Assembly (NCBI GenBank): GCA_028015205.1 | Contig: CM051516.1 | Span: 48,674,230-48,738,229 of the forward strand | Length of the DNA stretch: 64,000 nt | Direction: 5' to 3' | Source: Mytilisepta virgata | Taxonomy: Eukaryota; Mollusca; Bivalvia; Mytilida; Mytilidae | In this document: positions 59,152 through 64,000 of the stretch, piece after piece | Layout: the number at the start of each line of letters is the position of its first letter | Position numbering within the stretch: position 1 is the stretch's first letter | Position numbers and translations under genes: made by a program | Notes under the pieces: model-generated | The model's database searches: none | Told to the model about the DNA's origin: nothing | Seen by the model: the letters and a program-made list of their open reading frames with translations, nothing else

Positions 59152-60621
59152 AATGCCTCTATTACAGAATTTAATCATGCATAATTTGAGCTGTGAGTAT
59201 TTCTAAGACTGTACTCTCAATTAAATGTACAGTACAATACTGTTTTCGTATCTTACAAGTATTATTATGAAGGTCTTTGGGTTTCGAGTGTGCTTCATAA
59301 CTATAGACGATTCCAGCATGATTGTGAGGTCGGGTGTTTACTTAGTTAAAAGGCTCTCCATGAAGGAAGATTCCCAATGTTCCGTTTAAAAGGGAGTGAA
59401 TCTTTTGGGGTACAATGGTTCCATCCACAAATAAATAACTTATACATATTAAAAGAACTATGTATGAAGTTTTGGTATTGCAAGGTATAACATATGATCA
59501 TGTGCTGAAATCACAACGAATTATAGATTTACGACACAACTTAAAATTGAGTGATTTATAAAACATTTAATAATTGGGAAATTATTCGTTATATACACCA
59601 CGTAAAACCCAAACTAAACAAACAAATATAAGATCAGCAAAAAGTGGTGCACAGTTTGACCCGATTAGAATTCCGACAGCCCGTTGGAAAAAAAGACGAT
59701 TCGCTTAAATTTAACGTGCTGTCTACTTAAAAATAGACCACCTCTACTAAATTAATTACAGACAGTTGAAAAAAGAATTATTAGATAGGCGAACAAATTA
59801 TAAGCAGGTGAAATATATGTTGCCTCTGTATAACTTCCTAATTAATTATGATCAAGGAAACACTGTGTTCCAATAAAGAACATAATTTACAGACGATGAT
59901 CCCACTTAGCAGGGGTTACCACTAAAAGTGATGTAAACACACTTTATATACCATTCCCGCAAGGTATGACAATACTTTTGTTGTGATAAATCTTTTAATT
60001 ACCTGTTAAAATAATCATTCTGTCAATTATTTACATTTTACATGATATTCGTCTGGTGGCTTACCAATTCACCTTGTAATGAGATGGAACCCATATCGCA
60101 TTTTAACGGAAATCATTATAGTTGCACCGTCATTGACTTTTAAGTTCATCAAGTGCATTCAAAGATTTAGAGATTCTTCATAGGCATTGTGTATAGTCAC
60201 TTTGAACAATAAATGAGAAGTAGTAAGAAATACTGTTAGTATATAGGTCAGGGTCTAGTATACACGCTAGAAAAGGATAGACAGCGAAACATTGAAATCA
60301 AATGTTCTAAAACAGTGGTTTTCTGTTATTTGTGCAGTAAACATTCTTATTATACACATTTAATTTAATACTAAATATAACGGGTTTTGCATATATGTTA
60401 CGACCGGAAGTGGATAACTTATATTTGTTCACCATGCTAATAACCCATCATTTATGTACTATTCGAAACCATCCGGGCTGATATGGCCATAACAGACCTT
60501 TGTCCTCACGTGTTGAGGCTGATACGGTCTGATCAGGCCAGATCAGATATGTCACGTGGACAGGCTTACATCAGACCGGATGGGTTCGGAGAAATATACT
60601 TAGACAGTATATGGTAAACAG

Positions 60622-60757
60622 ATTAATACATGACCTAATCCATACAGGACTGCGTATCATTCATCGACAAATATAGGACTTCAAACAAGCCCTCGGTTCC
60701 ATGTAGGAGTTTTGGGATGATACCCCATCCAATATGGATTAGGTCATGTATTAATTT
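60622..60757. repeat. Palindromic element
   Basis: attaatacatgacctaatcc at 60,622 and ggattaggtcatgtattaat ending at 60,757 are perfect inverted repeats around about 90 bases. Confidence 0.85.
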
Positions 60758-61298
60758 ATAATACTGCATGTAATGGATGCTGCTAAGTTCTTAGTCATTA
60801 AAGGTATAAACAATGGTCGAGAAGAATGGTGAAAAAAATTATCAAAAAGTCCTCAGCACCTGTATAGAAAGTAAGCCTTGTTTTGATTGTAGAGTGCAGT
60901 CTTTTTTGTGAACCTTTGTTCCGATATATTCATACAAAGTACACGGGCTCTGTCTTTAGGGACAATTTTTTATTGGTGGTAAACATTCAGAAAATATCAA
61001 AAACATTTTCTATCTTTTTGTGTCAATCAAATATCCCTGTATTCTTTATCCTACAAAAAGACTTCAATCATATGTTTGTGTGCGATATTTTTATACTTTC
61101 ATTAATGAAAGAGATTGGTTTATAATTTACTCATCTAAGCCGTTTCTTTTATAGTTAGGATTTCTATCAGAGATGGACGCTTGATCAGTCGCGTTTTAAC
61201 AAATAAGTTATAAAACATCAGAGAAAATTTTTCTTTTGAATGGTAACAGGTATTTGATCTAAACACCCTGAAGATCGAAATTAACGGAACTGATTTAC

Positions 61299-61380
61299 TT
61301 TGTCCGTATCTTGTAGCTTTGGTGTTGCGAGATGAAAGGTCAATCTGAGAGATCTGAAATCATCATTACAAACAATTTTC
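61299..61380 (-). CDS. Unassigned exon-like frame
   Basis: A strong acceptor (tctgtttgtttttcag) and donor (ACAAA|GTAAAT) bracket 82 bases open in one frame only (KIVCNDDFRSLRLTFHLATP then KLQDTDK). It ends on a codon boundary, matching the start phase of 58692-58785. It contains CND, but the rest does not resemble the NOTUM CNDGSxAG segment. Confidence 0.28.
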
Positions 61381-61872
61381 CTGAAAAACAAACAGAATAA
61401 GACGATATATGACGAATTTCCTGTTTATTGTAGTTTCATTTAGACCAAAAAACGTCTTGAGCAAAAGTACAAGTCTTATTTATAGAATGCTTCTAATAAT
61501 ACTGAAAGTGACAATGAGGCGACTATTGTTTACAAACGAAAAAAGCAATTTATCGTTTAAAATAAAATCAATAAATGTTATCTTTTTCTTAAATCAGAGC
61601 CATAATTTTAGATATTTCATTGGTATGAATCTTCTACCCCTAATCAGTTTTCAGAATAAACCTGTAATGATATTGGATATATGCATCGATAAAATGTCAT
61701 GACTCTGTGGTATAAGGAAGATATATTTTGACCTTAGAGTCAAACAACTCCGGGGAAGGAAGTTAATGTCTTATATCTATTTGAGGTTTACTGTAATGTT
61801 GGTTATATTGATAAACTTCCGAAAAAAACGAAGTACACTGAAAAAAATCGTCGAATTCGGCACATATAGATC

Positions 61873-62022
61873 GGAGTCGAACACTCCTTGCCTAGAGTTG
61901 GAGTCGAACACTCCTTGCCTTGAGTTGGAGTCGAACACTCCTTGCCTGGAGTCGGAGTCGAACTAACAACTTCATCACTGACTAAGGTTATGACGAACTG
62001 CCTAGACCAACTGGCTACCAAC
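61873..62022 (-). repeat. tRNA-like SINE head with B-box-derived 27-bp minisatellite
   Basis: On the minus strand, tagccagttgg (A box, 62,017-62,007) and gttagttcgactcc (B box, 61,967-61,954) have tRNA-like spacing. The head text tctaggcagttcgtca resembles the SINE at 53.6 kb. Downstream, a 27-bp unit containing gttcgactcc is repeated three times. The plus-strand frame with repeated ESNTPCLE peptides is a by-product. Confidence 0.7.
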
Positions 62023-62030
62023 ATCCGCAT

Positions 62031-63000
62031 GAAGGCAATACAAATAGTTTAATTAAATATATATATGCATTAACAAGTCATTCGATAAAGGATACTGTAA
62101 ATTTTATATCATCCGACAATTGTGTTTATTACGTATATGTTCTCATGTCATTAAAATTTTCTTCAACGACAGTTTTCCTGAACAACGCATGCTTTGCATG
62201 AATATTTAATCCAAAATAGAAATTCGTGAATCTGTGAGATAAAATGGGCTTCCAACGGATCAGCGGGATATGCTTCACTGATACACAGACAAATTTGAAC
62301 ACATCTGGGCAAGATATACATAGATTAAAAGTGTCTGCTTCAAAGCATGCTTGTCCGCTATTATTTATATCAATATTAACAAACAATATGGTAATTTATA
62401 CAGTAGGAGTTAAATCATCTATCTGTCTTAAATTATCAACCCAATTATATTCTCAGTATAGTCAATGCTTCGAAAACATGTGTTAAAAGTTTCAACTGAT
62501 AAAGTTTGAAATTCGAGATTTTAACGATCGAAACCATCCTATACTTCTATTACAGTGTTATAGCTGCTTAATGCTTCAAAATAAAGGTTTTGTAATAGCT
62601 AATAGCATCTTTTAGCTACATTTAAATACCCAGTTTCCAGAAAAGCACTTATCATGAACGGGTTTTCCTATCCTAGTTTCTATTGTAATATCGTGAATAA
62701 ATGTAAAAGTATCGCTAATAATCCACAGAAACTTGGAGAACTTTTCACAGTAAGTCTACAAATACGACATTTTATTTAATTCTGTAAAAAACTGCTCTTT
62801 CTTCCAATGGCTTAGATTTATACTGGCCTCTTACGAATACTGAAGATTTCTATTAAACTCTAAGACTAGATAGCATTACACCCTTCATTGATGTGTTATT
62901 CCAAATTTTTCGTTAAACAGTGCGACCACATCTGACCAGCACTATGAGAACCAAAGGTCATGTGAACTTTTGTCATCACTTGGCGTCCGTCGTCCGTTAA
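62031..63000. other. Gene-less stretch
   Basis: I found no splice-consistent exon. Overlapping frames near 62,129-62,486 on both strands show no motifs. Confidence 0.45.
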
Positions 63001-63670
63001 CCTTTCACATTTTAATCTTCTCCTCTGAAACCACTGGGCCAAATGGAATTAAATTTGGCAAGGAAGCATCTATGTAAGGTCCTTTATAAAGATTGATCAT
63101 TTCGTCCCGATCGGACAACAAACATGGCCGCCATGGCCAATTATTGTTTCTGATTGGCTGGTTTTTTCCAAAATTCTTCTCCTCTGAAACTGCTGGGCCA
63201 AATGGAACAAACTTGACAGAAAGCATATATGAGAGATCCTTTATACAATTCTCATTTCGTCCCGATCGGACTACAAATATGGCCGCCATGGGCAGTTCTT
63301 GTTTCTGATTGGTTGATATAAAAACATCTTCTCCTCTGAAATCGCTTGGCCAAATGGAACAAAACTTGATAGAAAGCATCTAATTGGGAAGTTCTATACA
63401 AAGTTTCCTTACTTCGTCCTGATAAGGCAATAAACATGGCCGTCATGGGCAATTCTTGTCGTTCATCGGTTGATAATCTTCTTCTTTGAAACCGCTTGGC
63501 CAAAGGGAACGAGACTTGACACAATTCATCTATTGGAGGTTTTTTACAACGTTTCCTCATTTAGTCCAGATCAGGAGACAATAATGGCCGCCAGGGCAAT
63601 TCTTGTTTGTGATTGTTTGATTAAAAAAAATTCTCTTAAACTGCTTGGCCAAATATAGCCAAAATTGAAA
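63001..63670. repeat. Diverged ~140-bp satellite, about five units
   Basis: The phrase cttctcctctgaaacc.ctgg, then gccaaatggaac...catggccgccatggg recurs at about 63,016, 63,176, 63,330, 63,478 and 63,636. It resembles a satellite widespread in molluscs. Frames on the minus strand are by-products. Related text continues toward the right edge. Confidence 0.85.
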
Positions 63671-64000
63671 AAAGTGTCTCTGACATATAACAAAAATCTA
63701 CAAAACCGCAGAATTGCTTGAAACCAAACATGGTCTGAATGTTCCTCTTAAGGTGCTCACCAGGTGTTTTTACTCTGGTGCCGATCCCTAATTCAAAATG
63801 GCCTTCAACAGAGGACTTACGTTAACATAAGGCCCCATGGGAAAAACATGCAAAAATCTTCTGGAGAACCGTCAAATTTTAGAATATGCTGACCTTTGTA
63901 AGTAGAAGGACCTTGATGAAGAAAAATGTGGTTCTTACAAGGCTTACCACACTTCATAATGATAAGAAGAAGTGACTTCTCTGAGGTACATCAATAAAAA
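63671..64000. other. Right edge, probable continuation of repeat sequence
   Basis: Text such as ccgatccctaattcaaaatg, then gccttcaac and ggccccatgggaaaaacatg looks repeat-derived. No second copy lies in the window and no exon is seen. Confidence 0.35.

Noticed and set aside
60120..60150. Minus-strand VNDGATIM as the missing NOTUM CNDGSxAG exon
   Set aside because: The Cys is absent, the residues after DG do not match, and no donor gives the phase required by exon 57205-57257.

Overview
The window is AT-rich animal nuclear DNA, most likely from a bivalve mollusc. The grounds are short exons separated by long introns, tRNA-derived SINEs with the conserved '...TCTCTCCGGGTACTCCGGCTTCCTCCACC' type central domain, hammerhead-ribozyme repeats, and many palindromic MITE-like elements of a kind I associate with mussels and other bivalves. 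The species is inferred, not shown. Most long open frames here are chance or lie in repeats; the real genes were recovered by matching splice sites, intron phases and protein motifs.

Layout. 1-19,895: no convincing large gene. It holds a SINE, palindromes, minisatellites, a possible first exon at 9,175, and an array of 378-bp repeats (10,358-11,597). Each array repeat carries a motif that folds as a hammerhead ribozyme, and the array is flanked by 395-bp direct repeats. A small zinc-finger-like reading frame lies at 13,232-13,506. 19,896-31,137 (+): a complete 12-exon gene for a 339-residue coiled-coil plus Death-domain protein, with all intron phases consistent. 32,397-33,572 (+): a single-exon, class-A-like seven-helix receptor with non-canonical DRY and NPxxY positions. 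33,573-37,017: palindromes and a captured gene or transposase fragment. 37,018-57,257 (-): twelve exons of NOTUM, the extracellular Wnt palmitoleoyl deacylase. The catalytic Ser, Asp and His are all present, and an unusual exon encodes about 44 residues of which 35 are Lys or Arg. The 5' end of NOTUM was not found and may lie beyond the window. 57,258-64,000: two unassigned exon-like frames, palindromes, a tRNA-like SINE whose B box has been amplified, and a diverged satellite at the right end.

NOTUM's introns host most of the younger repeats: a 3.2-kb composite satellite with inverted ends, a 5'-truncated LINE with an intact reverse-transcriptase frame, a SINE with an 11-bp target-site duplication, and a hammerhead in the same sense as the gene.

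Functionally the genes look unrelated: an intracellular Death-fold adaptor, a membrane receptor, and a secreted Wnt antagonist. The most unusual signals are the tandem hammerhead array (retrozyme-like), the polybasic NOTUM exon, and the run of seven same-phase, frame-preserving exons in the Death-domain gene.
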